Shown here: piece after piece, positions 22,525 to 35,400 of the stretch
Position numbering within the stretch: position 1 is the stretch's first letter
Layout of the letters: the number at the start of each line of letters is the position of its first letter
DNA from: Cyanoderma ruficeps
Lineage: Eukaryota; Chordata; Aves; Passeriformes; Timaliidae
Assembly: GCA_008694505.1 (NCBI GenBank)
Contig: VZDJ01000004.1
Coordinates: 912,864 to 976,863, forward strand
Direction: 5' to 3'
Length of the DNA: 64,000 nucleotides
Position numbers and translations under genes: made by a program
Notes under the pieces: generated by a model
Told to the model about the DNA's origin: nothing
Seen by the model: the letters and a program-made list of their open reading frames with translations, nothing else
Databases searched by the model: none

Positions 22525-23147
22525 TGTCGCGGTATCAGCGTCGGCTTACCCTGACCAGCCCTGGCACCACGGCAAGCGAGGTACGATTCAGTGTCCTGGG
22601 ACACTTGGATGACCCTTGAGTGAGTCTTGGCTGGACTGGAGGGGTAGCAAGACTACAGCAGGAAATGAAGCAGGGACTCTGGAGAGGGTACAACCAACTG
22701 AGTTTATTGGAGCTGCCGACCGAGGACACCCCACCGCAGGGCGCTTGCCTCAGCAGAAACCAAGAGCACACCATTACACAACTTTTATGTGGGGTGGAAC
22801 AAGGGGATGGGTTTTGATAGGGACCAATTGGGATAAACAGAGGAGTGACTTTGACCATAATGGACAGATGCAGTTACAAATCACAAGGTGGTGGGCAGGG
22901 GGGACCGAGGTCCTGTCCAATCACTTGAGGCTGTCCCTGGAACTTTCCAGACGCAGGGAGAGGCCCTGAAGTGACAGACAGGACCTGGGGGTTACATAAC
23001 AGATAATTGACAGATGACTGTAATGGGGGCAAACCAAAGGGAAACCAATCAAAGGGGTACATGGGATGAACCATTGCACAAGCAGTAAAAGAACAATCTG
23101 GAAAATGTATGAGGAAGACAAGACAACCAAAAACACACTGCCACACA
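22525..23147 (-). mobile_element. Solo LTR, minus strand, 4-bp target duplication
   Basis: Plus-strand ends are TGTCGCGG and GCCACACA, satisfying TG...CA. TATA flanks both sides (22521-22524, 23148-23151), which would be a 4-bp duplication as seen for ERV1-like elements, although this motif is low in information. On the minus strand a CATAAAAG box (complement of 22782-22789) lies about 75 bases upstream of AATAAA (complement of 22703-22708), and the 3' end is about 180 bases further. That is the normal U3-R-U5 order. Length is 623 bp. The 60- to 117-codon ORFs on both strands across it are incidental. No internal genes adjoin it. Confidence 0.78.
22703..22708 (-). promoter_or_regulatory. AATAAA polyadenylation signal of the LTR
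   Basis: TTTATT on the plus strand is AATAAA in LTR sense, followed by the R/U5 part. It could still terminate minus-strand transcripts entering from the right. Confidence 0.6.
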
Positions 23148-23151
23148 TATA

Positions 23152-26100
23152 CATGTTAGTATAAGCTGTCACATGAGTTTAAAAGCTGACTTCATCCATT
23201 GTTCCTTTTCAGAACTTTGTTGCCTTTTTAATGAATTCAAAATTTTCCATAATTTTAATTTCTATCTTTATAAAATAAACTCAAACATACAAATATAAAT
23301 GCTTAAATCTAGTTTCCACTTTCCATCTTTCACATTTTAATGTTTTTTAATGTGTTTTAATGACTAAGTTAGGATAGATACAGATGCGAAGACTAGGAGA
23401 TAGCCAAATATAAAGAGCTTTCAGTCCCACTTTCATGCCATATTATGTGAATAATGTTCCTTTAGCTTCTAATCTTTCGGCATTATTTCAAATCTGTCCC
23501 TTCTCATCATTCTTTTTCAAATCTGAGTGAAGCAGTCAATTTGGCTTAAAAAATAATCAAAACACCTGAATAGCACACCCTTGGAAAATGCTGATTTTAT
23601 ATCTTTAATCCTATAAAAGAAATGGGGAGCTGTTGAGTTTTGGGTTGGTTGTGGTTTTTTTCACTTGAGGATGATGCAAGAATGAAAATATAAATTATAC
23701 CAAATATCTTTCAAAGAAATTCCCCATTCTCCTTTCATCTGAACCCCAACAAACTACACCGTGTAAAACTAAAGAGACAAAAACTAAAATGAAGAATAGA
23801 GCTTCCACGTATTACATATTTCTACACACCATTTTAGGTTCTTTTCCCTTATTAAAAATTAATGTCCTGGAATTTGATTTTTACCATCCATTGTCAATTC
23901 AATGCATGTTTCATACGCAAGCCAGAACAGTACCTTCCAGTACACACACAAAGCAGGAGACGCAGATTCACTTTCTTTCTCTGCTGCTTAATAAAGGTCA
24001 TGCATCCTGATAAAAGTGTCAGGATTTAGGGTACTGTGCACAGGACAGGGAAGGAGCTTGGCAGTATAAACAATTGGACCAAAGCAGAGACCTTATTTAA
24101 GAAATTACCTTACACCATTCCAATTGCACTGGGTAATTAGAGCATGAATTTGAAAATAGTGGTGTCTTTCCTTCATTTTAAGTTTTTGCTCTAAATACTC
24201 TGCATGAAGGTTTTCCCTCACAAAATATACTACTACAAAATTTATTGAAAAAGTTAAAGTTTCACATAATTTTTCTTCAAATCTATTTTGATTTTACCTA
24301 TATTTTTCCAAGCTTCATTCCTTTACATTGCTTTCTGTATGGCAATATTATTTCCTATTTCTAGATGGGAAGGTGTATGTTTTAATTCTTTTTCCTTTAT
24401 TTTCCCAGAGATTTGTAACTGTTATTTGAAATGAGTAACTCCTTTTGTGCCTAATGTCTACTTGCTGTCAAAAAAAGATAGAGGAGGTGCATCATATCAC
24501 AGTTCTGAGCTGGGAATTGTCCCCATATGGAAGGTGGCTATGAAGAGTTGTCCAATGGCAGGGAAACTTCTCAGCGGTATCTAAAAATTGGTGTGGTTTT
24601 TTTTGTGGGAAAATTATTCCTAGGTAAGTGTGAACTAGTTTACAGACATGTCCTGGTCATAAATGGAAAAATGAACTTGTATATATCCTTTGGATCTTCC
24701 TGTCGATACCCAAATTCTTGCTGGTCTACTGCTCACCTGATCCTAATTCTTGCATCTCAGTAACCAAATGGTCTGTGTACACGTTAATAAATAGATTAAT
24801 ATCCATACTCAGTAACATTCAGTGAAAACTAAATAAAGCAAATTAGAGTATCAAATTAAAATTAGGTTTTATAAATACCAAACACTAAGATAGTGTTTAC
24901 ATTAAAAATATTGTACAGTGCGTTTATGTACTTTTGTTATATATGCATGCAATAACTAGAGCAAAACTCTGGTTTGGGTTGCATGTCATACTTTCTATGA
25001 TAGTATTACTTGTCGACATCCATGTGTTGAAGCAAAATACTTCTATGAGCATATAATACTGTATCAGCATGTGCCAGCTTTAAACCAGCTCTAAGAATAT
25101 ACCACAATCATGCTGGAGTTAGGAAACTGGCCTTTCACTTGATTTCATATTGAGTTATCAAGACACTGTATTATTTAGATCCTAATACAGTAAATTCTTT
25201 TTATCTGTCTTATGTTATATAATTCTTTTGGTTTCAATAATCCCAGTACTAAATTTCTTCCCTGCCTTTCCACCCAGCCACAGTTGCTGCTACACTGCCC
25301 TCGTTGTCTAATTTATCAGTATAGGCTGAAGAATATGCACAGAATTATAGCTATCCCAAACTTTATGTCAGCTTTACATTTCCAGGAAATAAAGGTTTTG
25401 CACATGCGTTGTTTTGAATAGAAGCACAGTTACTGCCATCTTGGATAATACACTGAGAATTTAACTGAAAAGCTATAGAGCTAAAATGACAAGCTGTTAC
25501 AGCTGAAAATCTTCACTACTCAAGGTGTCTCGTGCTATCCATCAACAGAACAAAGATAAATGGAATATGCAATCAGAAATATAGGAAATACTGACTTTCG
25601 TCATATTATGGGAGAAATTGCAGCAAATACTCCACAGAACCATCCAAACCTCTTAGTCTTGTAATGGGTTAAACAACTTTTGGTACTTAGACATCATAAA
25701 AATTTCAGCAACAGTCTGTTCACATATTCTTTGTGGTATACTTGTCTAAGCAATATTTAAAAAACATTTTCAACACTGTGGTATCAAATCTGTTATGTAC
25801 GGTTCCCTTTTTATTCACAAATATCCATTGAGAATGTAAACTTTTTAGCTGTTTCCAGAAAGTGTCTGAACAATGAACAATGTTTGGAATGTAATTATGT
25901 TAGTGACTTGATCTCAGCGGAAAATCAGTTGTAATGGCTTTTAAACAAAAAAATTCTTCTAAAACAGGGAAGGAATATGCATGTGGAAGCAAATGATCTG
26001 CCAAGTTCTTATTGGAAATGAAAACAGTCAGTCAGTTTATTTCTATATTTGAGTGTTCTGAGACTATACTGATATGCACAGCCAAGAGGAGAGCTAAAAC

Positions 26101-29100
26101 TATTTGCAACTGGATTATACTTGCAGCCTGAAAATGAATATGTGTGGTAAATCTGGAAAAAAAGGAAGGCACAAGGTACCTTCTCACAGTCTATCTCTTG
26201 CTGAACAGAAACATACCCTGTCAACCTCTAACCAAAGGACCATAGGAAAAGTTCATGATTCTGAGAGGTAAGGAAGTTGAGCAGCAGATAAGAAGAAGGC
26301 AGAAGTACATGTCTTCAGCTTCCATACTCTCAATTTCCACACTGACTAAGATAAATTGCTAGGAACAAAAGATAAAGCAAGCTATCCTGGAGGGTACTGA
26401 TACAGCAGCAACAAATACTGCGCTGGGAACTCAAGACTAGATGAACTGATTACTGCTTCTAGAATAAAATTATCCTAAATTAGAAAGGGATAAATTCTCA
26501 TCTGATGGTAGCTACCTCAGTTTAGAGAGTGGATATCAGTATTTGCTTATCAATTACTTTCTGGACCTGGAAGATGATATATTTTGTTCCTATATCCAAG
26601 ATCTGATGCAGCCTGAAACTTTAGGTTTCATTTGGCCAATCCATCATGTTTTAGAGCATGTTTCCAGTCCAATGCCTTCAGCTCATGTAGATGTACCTCG
26701 TCTAGCTGTGATGTACAATGTTCAGCACAGAACACAAAAACTTCTCCCTCAAAACATGGCTAAAAACCTGGATATGAGGTCTCCCAGAGCTAGAGGGAAA
26801 CGCTGTATTTAGCAATTACCAACCTACTTCAGAGTTCTCTGAGGCAAACCTTCAGTCACTGCGATATAAATATACCTGAGGTGTATCATCCACAAATGGG
26901 CCAACAGTATTGTCAAAGAAGTGGTATATTCTTGGGGAGTTGCAAAGTTAGCCTGCACTTTGAACATGCTTGCAAATGCTGAATGCTGCTATGATTCTCC
27001 CACAGGCATAATGAGGTCTGAGGAATGATCATCTTTCTCTGACAAAACAAAGTCTTTCTTTGCCCACATTGTAAGTTAGTGTGTACATTAAAAAGACAGA
27101 CTTTGGGGGCCTGATGTTCAAAGATACAGAAAAAATTCTTTGAAATTACCCCTCTACCTTCCAAACGGCGCTTTTTATCTATTTTTGTTTTGTAACATAG
27201 CCTCACCTTTCAAGAAATTTTCATTTTTCATCCTGCTGTAACTCAACAGTTAAAAAACACCTGAAGGTGTGCTGCTCTAATGTAAGTTGCACCAACTGTC
27301 ACTACAGTGATTCCTCTAGGACTGTAACACGTTTAAAAAAAAGAAAGAAAAAGAATCTACTGTCAAACACAGCTAGCTCTCACATCTTGAACATCTGATG
27401 ACGTTTCCGTGAGAAAATGCAACTTCCTGCTGGGAAATCAAAAGTACAGCTGTACATTACACACAGGCACCAGGATCCAGAGACAGTGTCCTGAACATAA
27501 TAGCAAGGCTGGTGTTCTCCAGAGTATTTTTTCTATAAGATGTTCTGAAAAACCGCCCCAAAAAATCCCAAAAGCGCAGCTCACCAAGAATGTGTATGAA
27601 AGAGTATGTTAGAACTAACTTTATTGAACTAGTCTGTGTGGCTCTCTAATACTCACCAAAACCAGGTACTCTGAATTTTAAAGTCCACCGTATTTAACCT
27701 CATCCCTCATTTATACTGAATAACCTGAGGGATTGTGATTATTATACTGAATAATACTGAGGGATTCTAAATGAGTGTGGCAACGTTGTATGTGCTAAGG
27801 TAGGAGTCTGGAGGATAAATTCTGTTGTTTGCACAAGAATTGAACCAAACAAATGGAACAGTTTATGCTGCACTTTTCTTTAAGCTGTAGCAGGGGCATA
27901 ACATGAGCCCTAACACAGCATCCATAATTAATGAAGCTAAAATCGTCTTTTAATAGTGCCCTTCTGACTTAACAACATTTTAATTGGAAATCAGCAAAGA
28001 GAAGACCAGGCCAGTATCACCTAGTTAGTGAAGCTGTACAAGGGATAAATTGACTAAGTCCTGATTTTCTGTCAAACAGGCCTAATTCACATCCAGCTCA
28101 GATTTGGGGTTTTATGCATATTTATGACTCTGCTATGTCATACTAGAAACGTTTTTGTAAACTATGGAAGATCCACACTTTTCCTTAAAGGGATAATGAC
28201 AATAAACACTGCATTTTCTTCCAATTTATCAGTAACTTTTCAGAGAAGCTTGTGGTTAAAGGCAGAAAAAAATAAGAGTATGAACTACTACAAACAACAA
28301 CAGAACAGAGAAAAGGCACTTTTTAATTTCTTTTTCAATCTGACAAAGTTAAGGAGCTGTAGATTTATATCACTAAATGTGATAATTAGGCCAGAATTGA
28401 AATACAACTTTTAGAATCAATTCTTGTTCCATGAACCTAGAACTATGATTTTACTCTTTCCAAAAGCCTTTAATATACCCTCCACCAATAGTTTTCAAAG
28501 TTTATAACCAGGGTAAAAGGTCAAAACCACATCTACACAGAAAAGTTCACAGGGATAAAAATTTATGCTGCTTCTCTTAAAATGCTGCACCATGACAATT
28601 ATATTCAAGGTAATCTTTGAAGAAATCTGCAAGAACTTATCCTAGAAATGCTCTGAGATTGAAAATAACATAATTTTATGATACACAGGGCCTTTGTGAA
28701 CATCCTTTGAACATTTAACTGTCTAGTATTTTAAACTGAGATTGGTCAGGTTGTTCATGACTGAAAAACAAAAACAAAAGACCCGATCCTTTGTGGAGAA
28801 CTGTATGACTTTCTAAATATATAATTGTCCATGGAGGGAAAAGGGGTGGGTTTTATTTAAATTATTCCATGTATAAACATCATATCTTATTATTTGCTTT
28901 AAAAAAATACATATCTTTATCCTAGAACCCAGGTTCGCAGCTTAAAATCGTGCAAACAACTATGAAGTAAGCACTTATTTAGGATTGTGGCAATGAAAAT
29001 AATCCACAAACTAAAATTGCAGTATGACTCAAAATAAATCCAACACTAAGTACCTCCTACAAATGAACATGTCACTATCCTACCTCTCAGATGTTTTACA

Positions 29101-31876
29101 TTTCTAACTTTTCTTCTAGTTACCTGTCAAATTCTCCATGCCCTGTTGCAAATTAATTTGTTAAAAGACAGTAACTTTTAAAATTAGAACTGCCACAATT
29201 TTACAGGAAAACAATTTCATTTTCTTAAAGGAAATTTTATACATATGGCATGGACATACAGTGTTCAAGACACTTTTGAATTTCAGTGATATGGAACTTA
29301 AGAGATACGGGTAACATACTGGTGAAGAATGTTTAGCTATAACAGGATATGGTATGAATTTTCCAATGAAACAAACATTTGCTTTTCCCTTTTCTATGTT
29401 TATTGTCTTCACTGCTTTGTGCAAAAATAATCATTATTACTATAATGTTAGAGGAGTTACCTGAATGAAGCGTCACACTAACATTGTGACCCCAGCATCA
29501 TTCAAGGCTTACTTACTAGTCAAGGAAAGGCTACTTTAATACAATTTTTAGTGCCAGATGATGTGTGCGAGTGAGTTAAGACACCTCTTTTCTGACTTGA
29601 AAAGCATTAATTATGGCACTCAATTTGTAATACTTTTTTGAAAGGCACCCAATAAAATGATGCTAAATAGTGAATAAAATCAAAGTTAAATACTGCAAAA
29701 TTCAGTATCTGGACTAGGTGGAGTAAAGTTCTTGAACCAAAATTCATTTATCTGGATGAAGATACCTGGCAGAGAAAACACCTCTGAGCATTATTCCCAC
29801 CAGGAATGTCACACCAGACATTGTTGCCTCTTAGACTTCTTATGGTCCATGACACGCTTAAAAAAATGTAGAGTCTTGACAGTTTTTCATTGAGCTGTGC
29901 ACCCTGCTTGTAGCCCAATGCCATATTCATTACTGGTGGGCTTGTACTGCTCATGGGGTCTCACAGACTTGACATCACCAAGAGGAGGTGAAAAACCTGT
30001 ATAAGGCAAGCCCTCCCCATGTACACAAATAAACTGGAGATCACAACTTAAAGCCTTCACATCAGTTTAAAAGGGGGTTCAACAACCTCAGTCTCTCCTC
30101 AAATTTTCAACAAAATATATTTTGGACCATATATGTAAGTCTAAAATTGGTGTTAAACAAAGTGATGAATTATTTCTATTCAAAATTGAAAATCAGACTT
30201 TGTATTCAGACTGAGTCCAAAACCAAGGTGTGATTCCATATGAATTTAAGCATCTCACAAGGAGCATTTGAGCACCAAAGCAGGAGGAACTGTCACTGTC
30301 TTAGTGGCAAAAGACAAAAAACTGTCTTAATTTTAGAAGGCAGTGCTTTGTTTTTATATCTGCATTTTTTCCACTTTTACCCTTTAATCAGATGGCTAAA
30401 AATTACCCCAGTTTCTCTGGCTTCTACAAATATTGTCTTAAGATTCCATTCCCTCCTTTTAGTTGAACCAGTTTTCAGGCTATTAAGGAGATTCTCTCTC
30501 AAATAATTCTGATAAGATTCTCCATTTTTCTTACGTAGCCTATCCCAGATCAAATATATTTATTTGTGAAAGTCCTGGTTTCTAGATATTCTCATGCTCT
30601 CTGTCTAGAATCAAGGTTAGCCTAGCATGGTATAGGAAGTAATAAACCGAGTTCGTTCCTCACTGCTTTCAATGTCAGTATCTGAAGCTTGGGTTTTTGA
30701 AGGAAGGCTTCAACAAGCATGATTTAAAAACAATAAATAAATAAATTATTCTGGCAATTGGATAAATTCACTAGATAACAATCATATAGTTTTAGAGTAG
30801 GCAACCTGTCACAGGTTTAAGAGAAAAAACCAACAAAATCTAGGCTAGTACAAGGTTAAGTTATGATTTGTTTTGTGAAAACATATACAAAATGGCAAAT
30901 ATTGCATTTATCTGCCCGTATTTTTTTGCTTAAATAATGTATTTACAACAATAAGATCTTTATTTTCAATATTTCTTAGTGATTGTCACATTCTGCAGTT
31001 CAGTCAGATCCGTCATGATCACAAACTACAATAAGCCTCCTTAGTGTTCCATGCATCATTTTATGAATAATTTCTATTCTCCATCTATTCCAAAACCTCT
31101 CCTTCCCAAATTATTTTTTCTCTTAATTTTATGAACCCATTATACTTCTATGTGCTGTTTGCCTCCGTCTTCAATTATAAACAATTTTACAACCAAAGTC
31201 TCTGTGAAATTTCATAATGTAATAACTTACTGTATATTTTTCCATATATTAGACAGTATTCTACTAAAAATATTAGTGATTCTGATATCTTCACAAGACT
31301 GGTCTGACCCAGACAATGAAAAAATTTTTCCTATAGTTAATACACAAAATTTGAATGCTTAAATGCTGCTGTGCAGGTGATACTGAGGTATTTATGCATA
31401 GGAAACTGGTGCGAGAAAAATTCTGCAACATGGCATGATTATCTGTACTTACCAAACCTGAAAGATTAATCTGAAAAGCTACCCTGCAGGAAAAGACAGA
31501 TGTGAAACTATAATCAGCATTTTCTAAAAGACTACATAAATTTTAAGAAACACCTTCGTCTTTTTTAGGCTGAGATTAATTTTTTTTTGACTGACAATCT
31601 CAACAAGTAAAAGAGACCAAATACAATGTTATCTTTTAACCATAATGCTGTTTTTAAAGCATATTCTCTATAATTTAAAGATAATGATACCTGACACAGG
31701 TGTGCAAGAGTAATGGTTACATCAGTGCAATCTGGTCAGTAGTATCTTTATTAATTCTTTTAAGCATTGTAAACATAATGTCAGAATTTAAATTTTTACA
31801 CACATCCTTTGTGTAACTGTGAAATCTAATGCATGTAAAACAGCTCTATCACTTGCATAACTGGCATGGCTCAAAG
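23152..31876. other. Long unique AT-rich stretch, no supported gene
   Basis: About 8.7 kb with no LTR, no CR1 and no convincing exon. ORFs reach 97 codons (26913-27206, minus) but show no family motif, and the 89-codon plus ORF at 26543 is likewise unrecognised. Short imperfect duplications occur (27711-27766). The region is a candidate intron or intergenic interval, and conserved noncoding elements could be present but cannot be judged from one genome. Confidence 0.55.
27711..27766 (+). repeat. Imperfect 31-bp-period tandem duplication
   Basis: TTATACTGAATAA followed by CTGAGGGATT occurs at 27711-27734 and again, with one or two changes, at 27742-27766. It is a small replication-slippage duplication. 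Confidence 0.8.
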
Positions 31877-31881
31877 GTGTA

Positions 31882-32435
31882 TGTCCTGGTTTTGGCTGGA
31901 ACCAAGTTAATTTTCTTCCTAGTAGCTGTTACAGTGCTGTTGTTTGGATTCAGTGTGAGAATAATGTTGACAGCACACTGATGTTTTGGTTGTTGCTAAG
32001 TAGTGCTTACCCTAAGCCAAAGGCTTTGCGGGCCCAAGAAGCTGAGAGGGATCACAGCCAGGACAGTTGACCCAAACTGCCCAAAGGGATATTGGCCATA
32101 GAATGTCATGCCCAGTTTATAAACCAGGGCAGTTGCTTGAGAGCTGCTGATTGCTGCTGGTCTGACCCTCAGGTGGTTAACAATTGTATTGTGCATTGCT
32201 TGTCTTTCCTAGTTTTTATTTATGCCTTTCTTTCAACAGACTTCCTGTCTGTTGATTTTCAACCCAATATTATTATTACTTTGCCCAATTATTATTTAAT
32301 TTTAATTTAATTTCATTTAATCTTTCCCATGGGTTTGGGGTTTTTTTCCTGTTTCTCCTTCCCATCCCACTGTGTGGCTGGGGGCAGTGGGAGCAACTGC
32401 AGTTCTTAGTTGTTGGCTGTGGTTATACCATAACA
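31882..32435 (+). mobile_element. Solo LTR, ERVL-like, 5-bp target duplication
   Basis: Begins TGTCCTGGTTTTGGCTGG and ends ACCATAACA. Exact GTGTA direct repeats flank it (31877-31881, 32436-32440). The order matches the common songbird ERVL-type LTR I remember: AGTTAATTTTCTTCCTAGTAGC near the 5' end, a CACAGCCAGGACAGTTGACCC block, a TATA box TTTATAAA (32116-32123), an AATTGTATTGTGCATTGCTTG block, then an AT-rich R segment and the GTGGGAGCAACTGC tail. Length is 554 bp. It has no flanking gag/pol. Minus and plus ORFs of 66-72 codons within it are incidental. Its intact TSD and TATA box suggest it is younger than its relative at 37.3 kb. Confidence 0.93.
32116..32123 (+). promoter_or_regulatory. 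TATA box of the ERVL-like LTR
   Basis: TTTATAAA lies at the expected U3 position, roughly 235 bases after the LTR start. It could still start plus-strand transcription into 32.2 kb onward. Confidence 0.6.
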
Positions 32436-32440
32436 GTGTA

Positions 32441-35400
32441 TTTTAAGCTGGCAGGGGAAAAACCAACAGCTTCCTCCTCACCATGCAGTGCCTTGCCTCT
32501 GGATACTAAATATTGTCACTCTCTGACTGGTTGCATGAGTGTTGTGTTGCATTTGTAGTGCCCTGTTCTTAGAGTCTTTGATTCCAGCATAATCAAGTAA
32601 AAACCCACTATATTTTCAAAATATGCAAGTATTCATCAGACTCTAATTTTCCAGGCTTTCTGTCTTAGGATCCATATTTCACCCATTTTAATGTGCTTTT
32701 ATCCAGGCAGAAACAAAATAAGCATCTTTAAATGAAGGACATCTCATACTCCAATACATCCTAACTCCTGGTGACAGCTCAGGGTCAGCATTCAGCACTA
32801 GGCTATAGAGAAATGCTGATTAATAAGCCTTTGCAAGACTGCTTTTTAGGTACCTTACCACAATGACAAATGCCCAGGTTCTAGAACAAATGGTTTCAGA
32901 CTTTTACAGCAACTCCAAACTGTATTTTCAAAAGCTGAATAAAATTTCCAAATAAGTAAAAGCCTGATATTGTCTTTAGCACTTCAGACTTCTATACAGC
33001 ATGGAAGGGTTTTCAACACACTAGGTTTATTCTGCTAAAGGAGCTAGGAAGAGTTAGTTTCACACTGACAAAAAAAAACGTTTACACAGGACACTGCTGT
33101 TAACACCCTGAAGTCTACATGGAATATGTAAACCAAAAAATCTCCATAAACTATATGCAGGCAAATTAAGGCGATTGACTAGTCATTTGGGCTTTGAAAT
33201 ATACGTCTATATAACACATATTAAAATGCTCAAAACCTAAAAATATATTAATTATATGAAATCCAGTATACTAATTTCTATAAAAACAGAACATCACTTA
33301 AGCTTAAAGGAGATCTTTTAAAAATCTTTATACATGAATTCTAAAGTCACTCCGTAATGCTTTTGTTTCTGCTGGCAGAGGCAAGCCCAATGAGATGCGA
33401 GCACTAAAAGGAAATCAGGTGCCTTTTGTAATTATGAAAATACAACAGCACCATTCTGAAATGCAGTACCCTTAAAAAGGGAAAGGCCTTGTTTAAAGCA
33501 GTCACCTTGAAGAGGATCAGTATTCCTGGAAACAAAGAGGTCATCTTAAGAGACATAAATAAATCCTCCTTTAAAATGCTAGGTGTTTTTATTATGTTTA
33601 TATATCTGTGGTCTTAGTAAGACATATCATCAATCTCAGTTCAAGCACCATGCACTTACAGGTTTCTGCTTACACAGTGGTAATACATATGAGTATGTAT
33701 TAATTAATCAACACAACCAGTGAATTCCAGACTTGAGCAACTTCACTGCTCCTTTCATGTTTCTCCAGTAAAAATGATCTTGGTATTTATTTCAGTAGAA
33801 AGGAACAGAATGTACTCATTCCACACAAAGTGTTAGATTAGCTACTATCTTAAAATAGATACACCCAAAAACTCCCATAATTTATTATTTTTTTAATACA
33901 ATATCTATTGGTATGCAATTGCAAAATTATGTATGCTTTCGCGGCAGATGAAATCATTGTCTTAAAACTGAAGGAAACATGTTCAAGTCAAATCAAAATG
34001 TTTCATTTCATCTAAATGGCTAAGAGGGTATGTATTTTTTAAAATAAAAGCAAGGTAAATTTCTCAAGCATAAATAATTTTTAGAAGGAAAAATGCAAGT
34101 GTTTAAGTTGAAAATTTCTAAATAAGTCTTCCTAAGAGATGAGAATTTGGGAAAGGGTGAGCACTTAGATGAGACTGTCTGATGAATACAAAATGCAGTT
34201 GCGAAATATTCTAGCTAACTAGAAATCTACATTTTTCACCCTTTCCAAGAATATTCAATTTTGCATTTCAGCACAACAAAACTAAGATTTCAGCTTCTGA
34301 CTTCTGCCAGTGGAAATCTAGTCATTTCCTGCTCACCCATTGCACAGCTTAGCTTTTGATTTCCACCTCTCCATCTGTGGCCTTCAGAACGATGTCATTC
34401 TCACAAAGATAACATCAAGCTTGGAGATGTGCATAGTGAGAAACAAATGGGACACATCGAGCTGTTGCTGCTGTGTGCTGGGAGAATCTCAATTTCCTTC
34501 TCTTATAATACCCAACCAGGTTCATGAGTTGGGAAAATGATGTTGTCAAGATCCATGATCCAAATCCAGAAGAAGAAAGAAACTTCTCAAAAAAATTTGT
34601 ACTGTTGCAGCAGATGTCAGCCACTCTTGACAGAAGATGGGATCTCAGTTTTCTTTCCTCTATTGCAGAACACAATGCAAATGTCAACTAGCTCCTTGCA
34701 TATTCCTGAAAGAATTGCCATGGTGGAATACTCTTTTGATTTGTTCTAGGTTTTACCTAGATATCTCGGTCAAGTCTATGAACCAGAAAAGGTTTTTCTG
34801 TACATTCCATTCCATTTCTAAGTTTTTCTACTCCTTCACACTATGTTTTCTTTGAAAACACAGAAATCCACTGGAACATAATAGCAGATGTAATAAATTT
34901 CCTGCAATTACAAGAAATTAACAGTACCTTCTTGTTTCTCTCTCTCTTGAAAATAGTAAAAAGACAGATTTACTCACTGAATGTCTGGTTTTTTTCTGTG
35001 ATGGACTTAGAGCATTTATTTCCTAACAGCACTGAAAATTTTGTAACAATACTTTGCATGTGATTTTCTCATCTTGGCAGATGCTACCATTTGTGTTATG
35101 AAATGTCTGCAAGTCTATAAACTGACCCATTATTTGCCAAATGATCAGTCCACCCATCTTAACATTTTGACATCTTTGGGGTTTCAGGGTCAAAAAAAAA
35201 TACATAATTTGCAAACTTTCATTCTGAACCCACATACTCACTACAAAATGTTAGAAAGACTGAATGTAACACACTTGGAATAGCTCATGGGTAAGAAAAC
35301 TGTGTTTTTTCAGACCTTTCACCTTCTTCCCAATGTTTAAGAAAATGCTGAAGGGAAAAGATGAAGGCTGAAAATATTCAAGAGTCCTTTTTTCCAGCAT

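Noticed and set aside
26543..26812. 89-codon plus ORF, possible small gene
   Set aside because: No recognised motif, no splice or promoter context, and the length is within chance expectation for 64 kb of six-frame sequence.
29748..30060. TATAAGG and AATAAAC about 40 bases apart near 30.0 kb, possible LTR
   Set aside because: The spacing is too short for a promoter and polyadenylation pair, there are no TG...CA ends, and no target duplication was found.
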